Shown in pieces: positions 35,410 through 49,900 of a stretch of 64,000 nt of DNA; position 1 is the stretch's first letter; the number at the start of each line of letters is the position of its first letter. The notes beneath the pieces were generated by a model. The model had not been told where the DNA came from. It did not search any database and saw only the letters and a list, made by a program, of their open reading frames with translations. The DNA is from Oasisia sp. SBJ-2009 (lineage: Eukaryota; Annelida; Polychaeta; Sabellida; Siboglinidae). The DNA is taken from positions 35,113,241 through 35,177,240 of the forward strand of contig OZ024857.1 in assembly GCA_964017155.1 (NCBI GenBank), read 5' to 3'. The translations under genes and the position numbers were made by a program.

Positions 35410-36519
35410 TGTGACCTTGTGACTTGTATGCGTATGGTATTAAGCCCAGTCACTGACTAGCGATTTTGAGTGTAACTCCAAGCATTGCATGTTAACATTA
35501 ACCGCTGCCTTATCTGTTTTACCCCGGCCTCTAGCGTGCTGCAGGCCCATATATAGATAACGATGCGCATTGACAGTTGCGCAGCCGGTTCTTGTCAGTT
35601 TGCGCGCAAGATTAACGGTTGGTCTTTGTTCAATCATACAATGTATTTATCCGTAATGTTACCTTAAAATATGCATGATTAGAGCGGTATTTTGTGTAGG
35701 CGTATCATTATGTTTGTTGTGATCATTATTGATACTATGTTCTTTATAATACGTCGCATTTAATCTGGGTGGCCTAATCCGAGTGCCTTTTAAGTCCGGC
35801 CTCACAGTCACTGCCGTCGCGACAGTTGCGTCACTATGCTTGCGATCGTTTATTTACCGCGCCTAACTCGTTGAATGTATGGTTATTTTATAAAGAACTA
35901 TTTGCGTAGATATTACATTATGCAGCGATGTTAGTTTGCCCTGCGAAGTATTATTAGTAATGCTATTGGTAATGTAGATGAATTATCTACCCCGTTGCGG
36001 ACTGGTGTTACCGAAATGGCCACCAGATGGCAGGACTAGTTCGCATTACTATTGAGGCGATGACTTGGGTTGTTTAGTTTTATGACAATGTTTCCAATGT
36101 TTACTTAATTGGTTCTTCCTGTTTACATGTTCATACGTATTACTATTGTATATTGACTATGTCCAGGATCCTATTTTTGGGATAATATAATTAGAACATG
36201 ACGCTTGATCGTTGCATAATAATGATGAGTGTTTTATTCATGACAGCTATTCCGAGTAACAGTCGCCGTTTGGGTTAGGGTTATACACTGTTTTGGGCTA
36301 GGATTAGACGCCGTTTTTATTGGAGAGTTAATTGTCGTTTGGAATAAGGCTTTAAACAGTATTTATCATTTTGTTTGGTTTTAAACTTGTAACAGATTCA
36401 CCGTTTTAACTGGGACGTGTTAGCTTTTATCCATGCTGTTAATAAATCTTATATTCTTATTCTGTTTGCCTTAGTTGTGTTTGATTATTTTGGGGACCCG
36501 CGGAGCGCCACAGGTCACA
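35410..36519 (+). mobile_element. Probable solo LTR (1,110 bp)
   Basis: It begins TGTGACCT and ends AGGTCACA (TG...CA with 8-bp inverted ends) and sits inside an (AT)n run, so the target duplication cannot be told apart from the repeat. AATAAATCTTATATTC lies near the 3' end, as in the R region of LTRs. No internal gag-pol coding. A noncoding DNA transposon with short termini is the alternative. Confidence 0.6.
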
Positions 36520-36677
36520 TATATATATATATATATATATATATGTTAAGGCCTTCGATATGTTAAATATATCTCGGTCTTTTCTTTTAGTTTTAGTGAA
36601 ATTATACTTTAAGTTCCAAGGATACAACTTACAAGCATGGCAAGCTGAGTTGAGATTATTGTTTTATTGCCTTACTG

Positions 36678-36732
36678 AGCTAGATTTTAAATCAGAGTAA
36701 GTTACTAACTTACTCTGATTTAAAATCTAGCT
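36678..36732. repeat. Near-perfect 27-bp-arm palindrome
   Basis: Left arm AGCTAGATTTTAAATCAGAG then TAAGTTA, a single C as loop, then its exact reverse complement. Located about 860 bp upstream of the TBC1D9 start codon. Confidence 0.9.
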
Positions 36733-37379
36733 GAAGGTTGGTAGTCTAAAATTGTGATAAATCACCAAAACTTAAAGCAGAACGATATGCGCACCAATGA
36801 ATGTCTTAATGTCATAAGACGTATTTCACGTAACACGGACTAACTACGTCTACGAAGTCGAAGTGAGGGAGTCAGTGACAGTGTCAGTGACAGTGAGGAG
36901 CCTACCGTTGCCGTTAGTTAGTAATGCCTACTAATGGGTCTAGTAGAAATGCGACTGACCTGACACAGTGACACTGACATGACAGATCAGTAACTGTGAC
37001 AAGTTTACTTTGTCTTATCTTAGTACTGGCCAGCACTCCTGATGGAGTTAAACGGTCAGGGTTGGGTGCGCATGCTTTTGACACTGCGGCTTGTGAACTT
37101 GTTGGGTTATATATACTTATAAAATAATATTATTGTCCGATTTGTCGAACATCATAAAAGAGGCAAAGCCTAATTTCTTTTTGTGGGTCTGGAATATTGA
37201 CTATTTCATTTTTAACGCACGTGTCTAAGTAACAAAAACCAAAACCTGTTTTATGTGAGTACCAAACGTAGTTTATAAGTAACACTAATTAATTAACGCC
37301 CAAAGAACATCATTATACGTACCGTTGACGAAGCTGACGTTCACAACTTCGTGTGTCCGGTGTCAGTGGCCTTGAACCG

Positions 37380-37592
37380 AGATAAACCAAGTCATGTGTC
37401 AAGTCATGTGACCCGAAGCATCGCCATCAATACAAACATGGCGGAAAAGTTTGACGTTTTCTGCGTGGATACTTTTGAGGCGGCCTTTGCATTTCCGTTG
37501 ATGATGAATGCTTGTGCGGTTCTATAGTAAATCATACGTTCGAAATACTGTTGGTCTTTCCGCAACTATAACTGCATGGTAAATTCTTCTCC
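37380..37592 (+). promoter_or_regulatory. TBC1D9 core promoter / 5' UTR region
   Basis: Around 37434 lies AAACATGGCGGAAAAG, matching the YY1-type (A)ANATGGCGG element that often sits at TATA-less start sites. An NRF1-like TGCGCATGC occurs about 37067. Sequence is locally less AT-rich. The start site itself cannot be fixed from sequence alone. Confidence 0.45.
37438..37527 (+). CDS. Candidate upstream ORF of TBC1D9 (29 aa)
   Basis: ATG within the ATGGCGG element opens a 29-codon frame (MAEKFDVFCVDTFEAAF start) ending TAG, 65 bp before the TBC1D9 ATG. If transcription starts upstream of it, it would be a translated leader ORF. If YY1 positions the start at or after this ATG, it is not in the mRNA. 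Confidence 0.3.
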   Translation: MAEKFDVFCVDTFEAAFAFPLMMNACAVL

Positions 37593-37636
37593 ATGTGGGT
37601 TACTCCAGAAGAAGTGCTATTTGCCAACGCACTTTG
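37593..37636 (+). CDS. TBC1D9: TBC1D9 exon 1
   Basis: ATG context TCTCCATGTGG; encodes [14 protein letters not shown] plus two bases of Trp, donor CTTTG/GTAAGA. Nearly identical to the family N-terminus, which fixes the start. Confidence 0.92.
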
Positions 37637-38721
37637 GTAAGAGACGACAGCGCCTTCAACAAAGTTAATGAAGGTTTTTTTACTTATAGTCCCACAAGTC
37701 GCTAATGTCATAAGTCAACATTATGATTATGATTAGTCATTTAGTGCTAATAAAAAGTATATCAACATATTTATGTTAAGACTAAAGACAGTAAAGTGCA
37801 AAAATAACATAAAAACCTAGTCAGGCTAGTGCGCATCGTAAATTTTAGGACGTATCATCAGTGTGACAGTGATGCACTGATGGGATGAGACTATTAATTT
37901 TCCAGAGCAGTGACGTCACTGCTATGCGAATAAGGGCACACTTCTTCTATTGATCAGCCAACATTAATGTTGTGATGAATATGCTGATTTGTGGAGGACT
38001 TCTGAAATGTAGTGAAAGGGTGTGTGGCATAGTAGAGGGGCGTAGTAGACATAACAAGAAACATGGCATTATAAAATCAGTGTTCCAGCTAGGTCTTGAA
38101 AAGAACAGGGTGCAGTTGGCAGACGGAGGGGACTGTTATGGGTGAACGACATTTTTGAGGGCACATCATTGAAATACGTTTTCTTTACTTAACTCTAGTA
38201 TTTAGTTAATTTTCATGAAATGGAGGCTTGTGGTAGTATCATAATGACTGATAGCTAAGTAACTCAGTGTTGCCCAGGGGAAATGCAGTCATATGTACCA
38301 GACGTCCCAAACCCAGCTAACATTTTGACGCAGAGTGATAGTCTCTTCTCTGAGACGTTGAGGTCCACATACTTCTTTCTGTCTTCATTCGCCAATTTGC
38401 AACGCAATAAAAACAGATGGTTAATTATAATTACTTATCTATATCCACCATACCCTTCTACTGACCAGAGACGAATTTGATGAGCCACTCTCCAGGTGGG
38501 ACCACTGTTGCATTACTTTTGTTTTATTGGGAAATATAAATTTAACATCCTATAACTAGCTATAGTAGCAACATAGTAGTCAACTGCAGCACTTGTTTGT
38601 GGTTTCATGAAAAAGTGTAAGCCTGGTGGACATTTATTATTAATGGCATTACTTGTCAATTAACATCCAATATATCAAATAAAACACTTGTCACTTTGTA
38701 ATAATTATTATATTGCATAAC

Positions 38722-38755
<34 letters not shown>

Positions 38756-41700
38756 AATATTCTACAATATTTAACATGTATTTGTGAGTCTCCAATTATT
38801 GTGTTGAAAAAAGTTTTCCATTAAACATGGCATACTGACATTTACAGAATGCACAATAATAACATTAACTGATATAATATTTTTATGTATTCAGAAATAA
38901 ATAATTCAGCGACATTTCTCAGTTTGAATACAACATTGCTGTATAAATAGCACAAACATCACTGTTTATTATAGTATAGATAGGCCTTCATATTGTATCC
39001 TTTTAGCACTTATTTTATTTAAACAGTTTACAATTTCCCAGGTCTAGATAAACTACAAAAAAAACTTTGTCATGTACAACAGAAAGTTTCCCCATAAGTA
39101 GTACAAGTGGATCACATAGAAATTGACTTTCCAGTACTTGGAAGTGCAACCCAATCCCTTGCTACAATGTTTTAACTACATCATAATTGTCAACAACATC
39201 AGTTGATTGCATCACCCAATAACAGAGCCAGTAGAACAGGCTGCATCTGGGTGGTCTAGAAGGGCACCTGCTTTATTGCTCTGGTCCCACAAGAAAGTCT
39301 TTGAAGTGGTTAATTGAATACAATTGTTTCAAGCCAATGGGAAGCCAGCACTGAGCTGTTGAGCTGTCTCAGTCAATTTAACCCAATTGGCAATTGCACC
39401 AGGCCACTGCTGAAGGACAGGGCCCTAATAAAAGGCACAGGTGGCAAGACAAAAGGCACAGGGCACATGTAAATGTGGGCAGGGCATTGCCCCTTGGGAA
39501 ATGGCCTAGCTGGAACACTGATTATTCGCAGAGCATTGATTTCACTGCTCTGCGAATTAGGGAAATAGATGCTAGTATTTGCAGACAAAAGTATTGGATA
39601 AATAGAACTCACAGCATATGTTTTATTAGCTGGTTACTAAATACAGTTGGCGTGTGTTTAAAGAAGTTTTTCTAAATACTATTATACTCTCTTTTAACAA
39701 TATCGAGGTGTCACTCCTCGGTGACCTGGGAAATTGCAGCTATTGGCAGAGAAGTGATGCAGTGACATCACTGCTCTGTAGAGCCCAGTGGCTCAGGGGT
39801 AGAGCTTCGGACTCTCGACAACGAGAACCCGGGTTGGAATCCTGGCTGCGGCGTTAAAACCTTGGGCAAGTTTTTTCACTCTACATTGCTCCAGTTCACT
39901 CAGCTGAATAAAATGAGTACCTGGCTATAGACAGTGGTGGATATGTGTACGAGCAGCCTTCGCGCATTAATTGTAGCATATGGCTGGATGCTTCCCAGAG
40001 AAGCCGAGATGGTGTCTGAGTGAACAGGTCTGTCAGGGAAGTAAAGTGTAAAGCGCTTTGAACGGTCCTGGGGATTGGATATTGCGCTATATAAGAACTG
40101 CCTTTACTTTACTCTGCGAATTAGGGAAAGACTTGCGGTATTCATGGTGCGCGGACAAAACCCCCTCCGGACAAAACCCCCTCCATACATAACTCCCTCT
40201 AGACATAAGCCATTTCTGGACAAAACCCCCTTGGACAAAACCTCCTCCATACATAATTCCTTCTAGACAATCCATTTCCGGACAAAACCCCCTCATCAAT
40301 GATACTAGACAGAGGGTAACTTGCTTGAATAGCAAATTTATTATGCTAGTAATTATAACATATTTGGTATGTATTTACATTTTTTACATACCAAATTATA
40401 TATATATATATTATATATATATATAATAATAATAATAAAGCTTTATTGCCATATTCAACGTGCATTACATGATGAATTGGAATGTAGTCAGACGTTGACT
40501 CATATAGTGCCTATATATATATATTTATATATATATATGTATATACAATAAAATGAAATATGGCCAATAAATATAAGCTATAGATATAAGATATACATAT
40601 TGTACATAATTTGTTCTTTAAAATGAATAAAATATTTTAATATAATAAAAAAATAAAGACAAAATTTAAATAATAGATTTTCTATTTAACAATAATTGTG
40701 GTGTAAACTAGTTAATAAATAAATAAATATATATAAAATGTCCTTTAAAATTGTTTAATATATATATATATATATGTTATCTTCTAAAAATATAATTTAA
40801 ATTAGTAGACATACATTATAAGACAACTAAAATATCATTTAAAATTATAATTACAATTGAATGCGTCCAATTTTGTTTTAAAAATATATTTATACAATTA
40901 TTAAGTTAAGGTAAAATTTCAGGAGAAGAGAAGATTGTTGTTCAGCACCACCGATCCGCTATATTATATATAGTATGCACAAATATACAGCCAAACTAAG
41001 TTTACTTCTTTTGATAATTCTTGAGGCTAGTATATATGATGAGGGGGTTTTGTCCGAGGGGGTTTTGTCCGGAAAGAGCTTATGTCTTGATGGAGTTATG
41101 TATGGAGGGGGTTTTGTCCGAGGGGGCTTTGTCCGGAGGGGGTTTTGTCCTACCTTCTGTATTCATAACCTGTTTGTTTGTTAAGTTAAGGCAGAAGGTC
41201 CATAATAAAATGCCTATGTTGCCCTCAGAAGAGACAATGCTAGTGACTGCTAGGATCTTGTGTGACAGCTCAACTTGAAAAACATCCTGGAGACCAGAAC
41301 AGCCTGTTGCCAGCTTGGAACCTGACTAAAGAACAAAGGGAGCAAGGTGTGTGTTACTTATCAATGTCATCTGAAGACCCTGAAGAAATTCCATCAATGT
41401 TGCCTCAGAAAGATACTTTATATTCAATGGGAAGATCAACGCTCCAAATGTCAGTATCCTCACGGAGGCCAACACAATTAGTATTGCGGCAATGGTAATG
41501 CAGAACCAACTCTGTATCAGAATGTCAGACAACCGTCTCCCCGGACAAGTACTTTATTCACATCTAACACATTGTATGAGAACACGTGGTGGTCAGAGAA
41601 AGCATTTCGAAGACACTACTAAACATTACATGAAGAAAGGCCAAGTTGGCATTAATGCCAGGGAACTTATGGCTGCAGAATATCCACTTTGGCCCAGTAG

Positions 41701-44700
41701 CATGCCCACATTGCAACAGGATCTGCAGATCAAGAATCGAGCTCTTGAGTCACCTCAGGACACATGACCGACCATTGGAAGACGTCATCCTCGTTTTGAG
41801 GGACTGCTGATGAAGATGTCAGGTGCTAATCTATCATCTGGCTCAGAGCAAATAAAAGTTGTGGTCACTGCGAGGGCCAGGGGACACCTTTTGTCAAGTG
41901 TCTAAAACACAATTAAAAACGTATCATAATATAATATCATAATATCATAACAAACTGAAAACATACACATTAAAAAAGGTAATAATTTGTTTAAAGGCTG
42001 CACTAATTTAAGCCGGTTAAGTATAAGATTACACACAGACTGTCTAAATTCTAATTTAGTTACCGGGTAAATACTTTAATAAATACAAAAGTTGTATATA
42101 TATATATGCACACATATAATGAGTCATATATATACATACACTGATACAGTCATGTCTCATTTATCTGCACACTCTGGTCCCTTAGCAGGGCTGTATGTAA
42201 GAAAATAAATTTGCCAGTCACTTCACATGTCTTGTTGGTGGACACGCATGTTAAACTCAAATACATAAAAACCAAGTGAGATGTTTTATGAGCTGAAATA
42301 AAAAATTCATACCCATTTTCAAGGTGTAACTGACAATTTGATATTTCTACCCACCCATAACAGGCTTTACACATCCAAATGATGGGTGGACAAATCTCTG
42401 CATAAAGCTATGTTCCTGAATTTTTTTGAATCAGTTAAACGAAAGATGTGGATTAGTGAGACACTTTATTATACATGGTATCAAGATGGTTCACACAGAA
42501 CACACAGGCCTTGACATTAAGGTTTTGTATCCACTGCACTGGGCATCTCATAGCCTACCTAAAACGACATCTTCACATTTTACCGATGTCTGTAAGAACA
42601 GGTTGGAAAATAATACTTGTTTTTTACTTTATTAATTTTATTCTGGACTGCCTGACATGACCCCAACTCTGATGGCTAGGTGGCCTACTATGAAATGTGG
42701 CTAATGGATTATTGTGTTTTTATTACTACCCTCTGCATTACACTGAAGGCCAGATGGAAAGCATAACTACTTGGTATGTCATCAGATAAGCTGTGTCTTT
42801 AATGCAAGTTGCGTTAATTTTGATACATATTTAGTTATCTTTAAAATGGTGGTGTATTGTCATGTGTAGATGACAAACATGTACCAGTTTTTATGCCCAG
42901 TTCACGAAAATCACAATATAGTCCAAAGAACTTCAGGGCCTCTTGACCCATTTTTCTATTAAAGGTTGGATTACGGAAACATCAACCATAGTCATTTGGA
43001 CTTAAACCAGTGCCCCATCAGGCAAGTAGAATTTTAAAACTGGTGGCCGAACTGGACCGATAGTTTCAAATCACGTGTCAGACCATTAGGCCAGTGCAAT
43101 GTTGAGCCCTGTAATGTGAGGATTACGAAACAGACGGATTGTTGAATATCAGGTAAACGTGACATGACTACAGTCACATGACATGACTACATGCTGGTAC
43201 TTAGACCCTAAAAAGTAAAGGAAAGTTCTTATATAGCGCAGTATCCAGTCCTCAGGACCGTTCAAAGCGCTTTACACTTCCCTGACAGACCTGTTCACTC
43301 AGACACCATTTCAGCTTCTCTATGAAGCATCCAGCCATATGCTACAATTAATGCGCCAAGGCTGCTCGTACACATATCCACCACTTTCTATAGTCAGGTA
43401 CTCATTTATACAGCTGAATGAACTGAAGCATTGTAGAGTGAGAAAACTTGCCAAAGGGTTTAACACCACAGCACAGGATTCAAACCCTGGTTCTCGTAGT
43501 CGAGAGCCCAAAGCTCTACCCCTGAGCCATTGCACCCTACTGATTGACCAAAATTAATCATCATTATGTTCTAGACCAAAGGAGAAGGTTCAAGGCAAGC
43601 ATATTAATGTTTGTAATATTCCTCTGTCATGTTACCATAGTTTTTGTGTATGTACATATTCTACAGCCATTTGTCACTACACCAACAAGCTAAAGGTAAT
43701 GCATGATCATGATTAACCACTAAATGTAAAAAATATATTTAAACTGAGCTATGATATTTTTATATCTAAGATTTGTTACTTTGATAGATTGATACAGTAA
43801 CAATAAGTAACAACTTGTTATTCTTTGCAGGGTGACAGAGAGGGCGAACCCTTACTTTGTCCTTCAGAGACGCAAGGGATACAAAGAACGAGGAGGTGGT
43901 CTTGCCAGCTTGTTGGTTGGCACTTTTGACACCTTGGTCGATTCTAGGGTATGCGCCTTTTTGTTTCAAATTGAATACAATTTATTATATTAGAAATGCA
44001 CTTGAGGGCAGAGCAAAATTGAGGGCAGAGCAAGTTGGACTGATTGCCCTAGATCCATTATGTATCCTATTGCCTGCAATGACTGGATGCAAAACATATG
44101 CACCTGTCACACATTATATACTATAATTTATTGAAAGTTTGGCTGCAAGTGTTTTTTTCTTTGGGACAGGAACTTAAGGCAAACTTGTTTAGCTGAGAAC
44201 TCAACTGCAAGCAGGAAAGGTGATTTAATTTTAACCGATGTCGTGTTGCTTTTGTAATTTAAATAGCAGTGAATTGATTTAATTGACTTAAGTGGAAGCT
44301 GGAAATCATTGAAGAAAAATTTCCCTCACATAAGAATATATCATCAATTTAGAGGATATGTGACTATGATTTGATGATTAGGGCCACAGTATATTTTAAA
44401 TAATGTTAAAAACTTTGAAATCATTGACCACTGGCCCTGGGTCAGGGTTGGAAAAAATCGCGATTTTTTCGAATAAATCGAATAAATCAGATTTTTTCTA
44501 TTAAATCGGATTTTTACGATTAAATCGATTTATTTGATTTTTTCAACATTCTTGACAATCATAAGAAATAATATGTAATTCGGAAAATAAATAAAAGTGT
44601 AATATCATAATATACCCAATAGGCTGAACATTTCATTCTTAGCATTTCTAAAGAATTAAAAGCAAAGTTGTCATGTACAAATTTAAACTTTATTTTAAAA

Positions 44701-46883
44701 TACATACAGTTAAATCAACTGGTAGCTACTACCAGTTGATTTAACTGTATGTATTTAACGCAATGTAAGTATAAATTTAAGATAATCTGAAAAAATCGAA
44801 AAAATCAATGTCTTGATTTTTTCAAGTTGATTAAATCAATGATTTAATCGATGATTTAATCAATTTGATTAAATCAATGCCAACCCTGCCCTGGGTGCTG
44901 CCATATTATGCTCAAGCTGCATTTGGTTTGACTAGCTCCTAGCTATGCAATGTCAATTGTATTGTAGTATAATTTGACTTACTTTGGAGCTTAATTGTCG
45001 AAGATGAGTACAACGTTTCAACCCGTCAGCTACGGGCTTTGTTCACGTACTGGTGTCACGTGTGTTGTCTCAGATCAGCAAACACATGGTGCAGCTATGG
45101 GATCACAGGTCTATATCTCCCCTAGTAGCTAATTGCTACATGGAACAATTTGAGAAAGTAGCCATCTCTACAGCACTATACCCCCCATCATTGCGGCTAC
45201 GATACGTGGATGACACATTCACTGTACTTCACAAATATGATGTGGAAGAGTTCACTGAACACATAAACAGCATCGATCCACACATCAAATTCACAATCGA
45301 ACCTGAGAAAGACAGCAAACTTCCCTTCCTGGATCTATGCACCCATATTCTGGATGATGGATCCACGAAGATAACTACCGGGTAATCGGCGGGTATCTAC
45401 CGGAAGCCGACACACACGGACCAATACCTCAACTTCAAGTCACATCACCCTCTAACCCACAAACGTTCAGTTGTACGCACCCTCACCAACAGGGCACAGC
45501 ATTATGTCACCACAGCTGAAGACAGTAAATCAGAACTGGCACACGGATACCCAGAGTAGGTGCTTGCACCTCCACCATCCAGTGCAAAAAGACCACCTAC
45601 GAAGACCTATGCTAGGACTATGTGAAAGGATTATCAGAACAGCTGGGCCAGATTTATAAGTCACATAACATACACATGTACCACAAGCCAGCGAACACTC
45701 TGTGCTTGATGGTAGTACACCCTAAAGACAGAACACCTAAAGAACACAAGTGTGGAACCATCTATAACATCATGTGTGACATCGACAGCAGCCACACATA
45801 CGTAGCCAGTTGAAACCAAGAGAACACTCAGCCAGAGATTTAAAGAACATACAAACCTGGACAAACCAACAGGAGTAGGAGATCATTGCCGGGCCACAGG
45901 ACACTCAGTGTCCACGAAGAGCACTAAAGTACTGACCCGTGAATCCAACCGACTCAAGAGAAAAGTGAAGGAGGCTATATATATATATCAAACAAAGAGC
46001 CCCTACCATGAACAGAGACCAGGGATACCATCTGCCTGCCATCTACAACCAAATTATCCCGCCGAAATCTGAGGCAACACACGTGACACCAGTACGTGAC
46101 AAGGCCCGTAGCGGACGGGTCGAGACGTCATACTCATCTTCGACAATTAAGCTCCAAAGTAAGTTAAATTATACTACAATAAACTATTCAATAATGTCAA
46201 TTTTGTTTTCTGATTTACTTCATAAATAAGGTGACTGGGCTGTCTGGCATGTAAGTGTGTTACTGGAGCTTACTAGTGTCAAGCCACAAGAATGATATTA
46301 TTAAGTGAAAACCACTAATGACCAGTCATGTTGCTGCATTCATACAAGTGTGTTTCTGGTCATCTCATATGGATAATCAGAGAAACGACCTTTAATTTAA
46401 TGTAACCGTGGTATTTACTGGTTAAAGATATAATTGTCACTTACATAGAAAAACATAGAAGAACTTACAAAACTACAGAGTGAAAAATCAGACACCTTAT
46501 TGATATTGTCTGTTATTTTCATACAATTTGGCTGTATCTCTGGTCATCTCATATGAATAACCAGAGAAAATGTCAATTAGGTGATTACGGTGAAGAGACT
46601 ACCATGTAGGTGGAGAATGTGATTCACCAAAACACATTAATATTCATTCATAATTATTAAGTCACTATTATAGTCCAAAGGCCCATTTTTTGGATTGGTT
46701 GACATGAATAAATATAGATATATATATATGTACAGGGTGCGAAATAAGGCCAGTCCGACCGTCCGGGATGAGTAATTTTAGAGCTCGGACTAGTAAGAGC
46801 AGTCCTTTTAAATAGTAAAAACATATGCAGGACTATTTTGTCTATAATGATGGACTACCAGCTAGCTAGAAGTATCGTGCACC

Positions 46884-46919
<36 letters not shown>

Positions 46920-49900
46920 CATATATATATATATATATAGCCGGATGTAATATAATGTGAATTCAAGCATAAGCTGTTTTTATTTCCTGTGATCTTTGGT
47001 ATTTGTTTTAGGTTCCACCTTATAGGATACTGCAGCAGAATGATGGTGCAGAGATTAGTTACTGTAAGTGTATCCCTGTGAAAGATATGATTTCAGTCAG
47101 TAGAATAATAATACCAGCACTAGTACCTGTTGTCAGATTTGTTATACTGATAAGATCGTACAAACATGTTTTGCTGTGTTTGTATAAAAAGCTGTGGTAT
47201 TTTCTCACACTATGTTGGGTTCCATATTGTTAAGCTTTTCTATCAAAAAAGCATATTTATTACAGCGCTTTTTGTACTGCTAGTATTCACATCGACTAGT
47301 AGCAATATCCAGGATCATATAAATAGACAGTACCAATTAGGCAAGTTATAATGTTATTTTCTTCTGGTTCATTATTTAGTGTTGTATTTTGTATGACTGT
47401 TTTCAGTGGTCGCAGTGGACACAAAATGGGCACCAGCACTTAGTGAATGGACTTGGCTGGAACAAAACCTGGTCACCACATTAGGTGCATTGCATTTTAT
47501 TGTCTTCATTAAAAATTCATTTTATTGCTAACAGTTTGGGATGTAATGTATATTACTGTTCCATGTCACTTTGCATTGACAAACTATTAATACACGACAC
47601 TGTCACAGTGGGTCACATACTACAAGTATGTGATAAAGATATATGTAATCTAAAAGTTACAATTAGTTTACATCTTTTCTCAATTAAAACTTGATATCAT
47701 GATGTTATTAGTATGAAATGCAGATCATTGAACCACGTCAGATCAGGCTGGGTGAGAAACACAGTTTCATTTGCAAAGGACATATAAAATAATATAAAGG
47801 CTGCATAAGACCTCTTTTTCATCAAATAAGAGTTACTCTCTGCTTGTTGTGTTATGTAATGATCCTTGAAGGCCATGACTGTTTGCCATGCACAACTAGC
47901 CCTGGCAGGTCCCCTACAACAAGTGCAGCTGAGTCAACCAAATAATTAACTTGGCCAGACTACATCAACCATGAAAACAGCAAAATTACCCACCACAATT
48001 TGAAAATGGATGGATGACTGGTGGGAACCCCAATATAATGACCCTTTTGCATTCTAAACATTGCATGTAGCATGAGCCATGGTTGGCTGAAATATTATGT
48101 TTATACTATGGTCGGTCATCTATCCTGGAGAGAACCACCAATTTGGTGAGTGATTGCATTGGCTGAGCTTAAATTAAGAGTTTTGCAAAGTGATCAGCCA
48201 GGGGTACTAATGGCTAGCACTAACGTAATCAGCAGAAGTGACTCTCATTGGAATGAGGGTATGTATATATCCAGTAAACATTGTTTTAACTAAATTATAC
48301 ACACTGTAATATAGATCAATTAACTACTATTACTAGTGCAGTCTAGTGACAGCTGAACAATTAAGCTGAAGCTCAGCACCCCTAGAATAGGAGCAGTGTT
48401 GGTCACTAAGTGATTACACAGGTGAGGCAAATTAATGATAGCTGTGAGGACCAAAAGTGATTCTTCATGAAACAAACCCTGCTTTCAGCATCCTTTGACA
48501 ATGACGAAGACAGTCGTGAGTTTGTGAAGTGTAAGATTGAGAGTCTTCTCGCCACCCAGGACAGGAAACAACCTGAAGGTAATAGATGTCTTCTTTGAGA
48601 CACATGCCATTATCTAAAAATATATACTTTATGTTAAGTTAAGAAATGTATGAATGGCATAAATCTGTGTCTGCCATGTGCCGTTAGCCCCCATATCTCG
48701 GAAACTGTTAAACATCTACTTTTATAATTTCGTTTAGATGTACCTTAGGGTACTGCTGCTATGCATGAGAATGTTTTATTTGATTGGATCGTTCTTAAGG
48801 TCCCAAAATTTGTATAAAAACTTTGCATAATCATATCTTAGGGTAGATAGGTAGTGCACAAGAAATATGTACTTGATTGAATGTTTCTAAATGCACCCAA
48901 AGCCTCCCAAAAAGCAATGTGTCCACATTTTGCTTGTGACTGCCTGGATTGGCTGGTTCTATTTATATCTGATGGGACACAATACTCATAGACTCCCAAC
49001 CCTGGAGGCTAAGTGGCCTGCCAGGAACCATGGCTAAATGATAATTCACTGTACGTAGTAAGCAAAGTGGAAGGATGGTTCTTTACATAGTATATATACA
49101 TAGGTATAAAGCTCCCAGAGGGGTGGATGCTCTGTAAGAGATCATTACATACCATACAATTATAAGTACTTATTACCTATATACATATCAAAAGATTCAT
49201 ACATATACACTTCCTGTCTAATCCTGTGTTCCTCTATATATTAAAATATAACTATACATACCAGGTATTACATATTTTGTAAATGTACTAATAATACAGA
49301 ACCACCTGATTTATAGAGGTTATAATGCACTGGTTATAAAGCACTGATAGCAATAAAGAAACACTTGTTGGTTATAATTACCAAACAGTTAACATATTCC
49401 AAATATTCACCCCCACACCACTTGGCCGACCCGACATGCCAATTGCTTGCAAACCTGCTGATCTGTAATGTTGTATGTTAAGGTGGTAATGTAATAGGCA
49501 AGTTTAGAATGGCAGAGTTACATGGTTGCAGCAATGCATAGTATACAACATAATAATAGTTACATGGTTGTATTGCATTACATGAGTGCAGTTTCAGCAT
49601 TGAACTGTCATGCCATATAGGCTATATATTCACTTGCCATGCCCATCTTACCAACATCTAAAGTATAACAATTACTTATAGCTGAATGATATGTCCAAAT
49701 ATAATATCATGTAATAAAAGAAACCGAATACATTCATAATTCAGGTTGACCAAGAGAGCGTTATATGCCAGTATAACTAGAAATATCCACCAGGGTTACA
49801 CTTGTTTTTTTTCTTAGACATCCATAGCCAGTAGCCACACACTAAAGGCCGGGTGGCCTGGCTGGGAAGCATAGTTAATTGGTATTTTATCTGGCAGGTC

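Noticed and set aside
36270..36290. Telomere-like GGGTTAGGGTT
   Set aside because: Only one and a half copies, inside a probable LTR.
41200..41550. Possible coding exon (frames of 70-90 codons)
   Set aside because: No splice sites consistent with TBC1D9 phases and no family match. Adjacent to dead LINE sequence.
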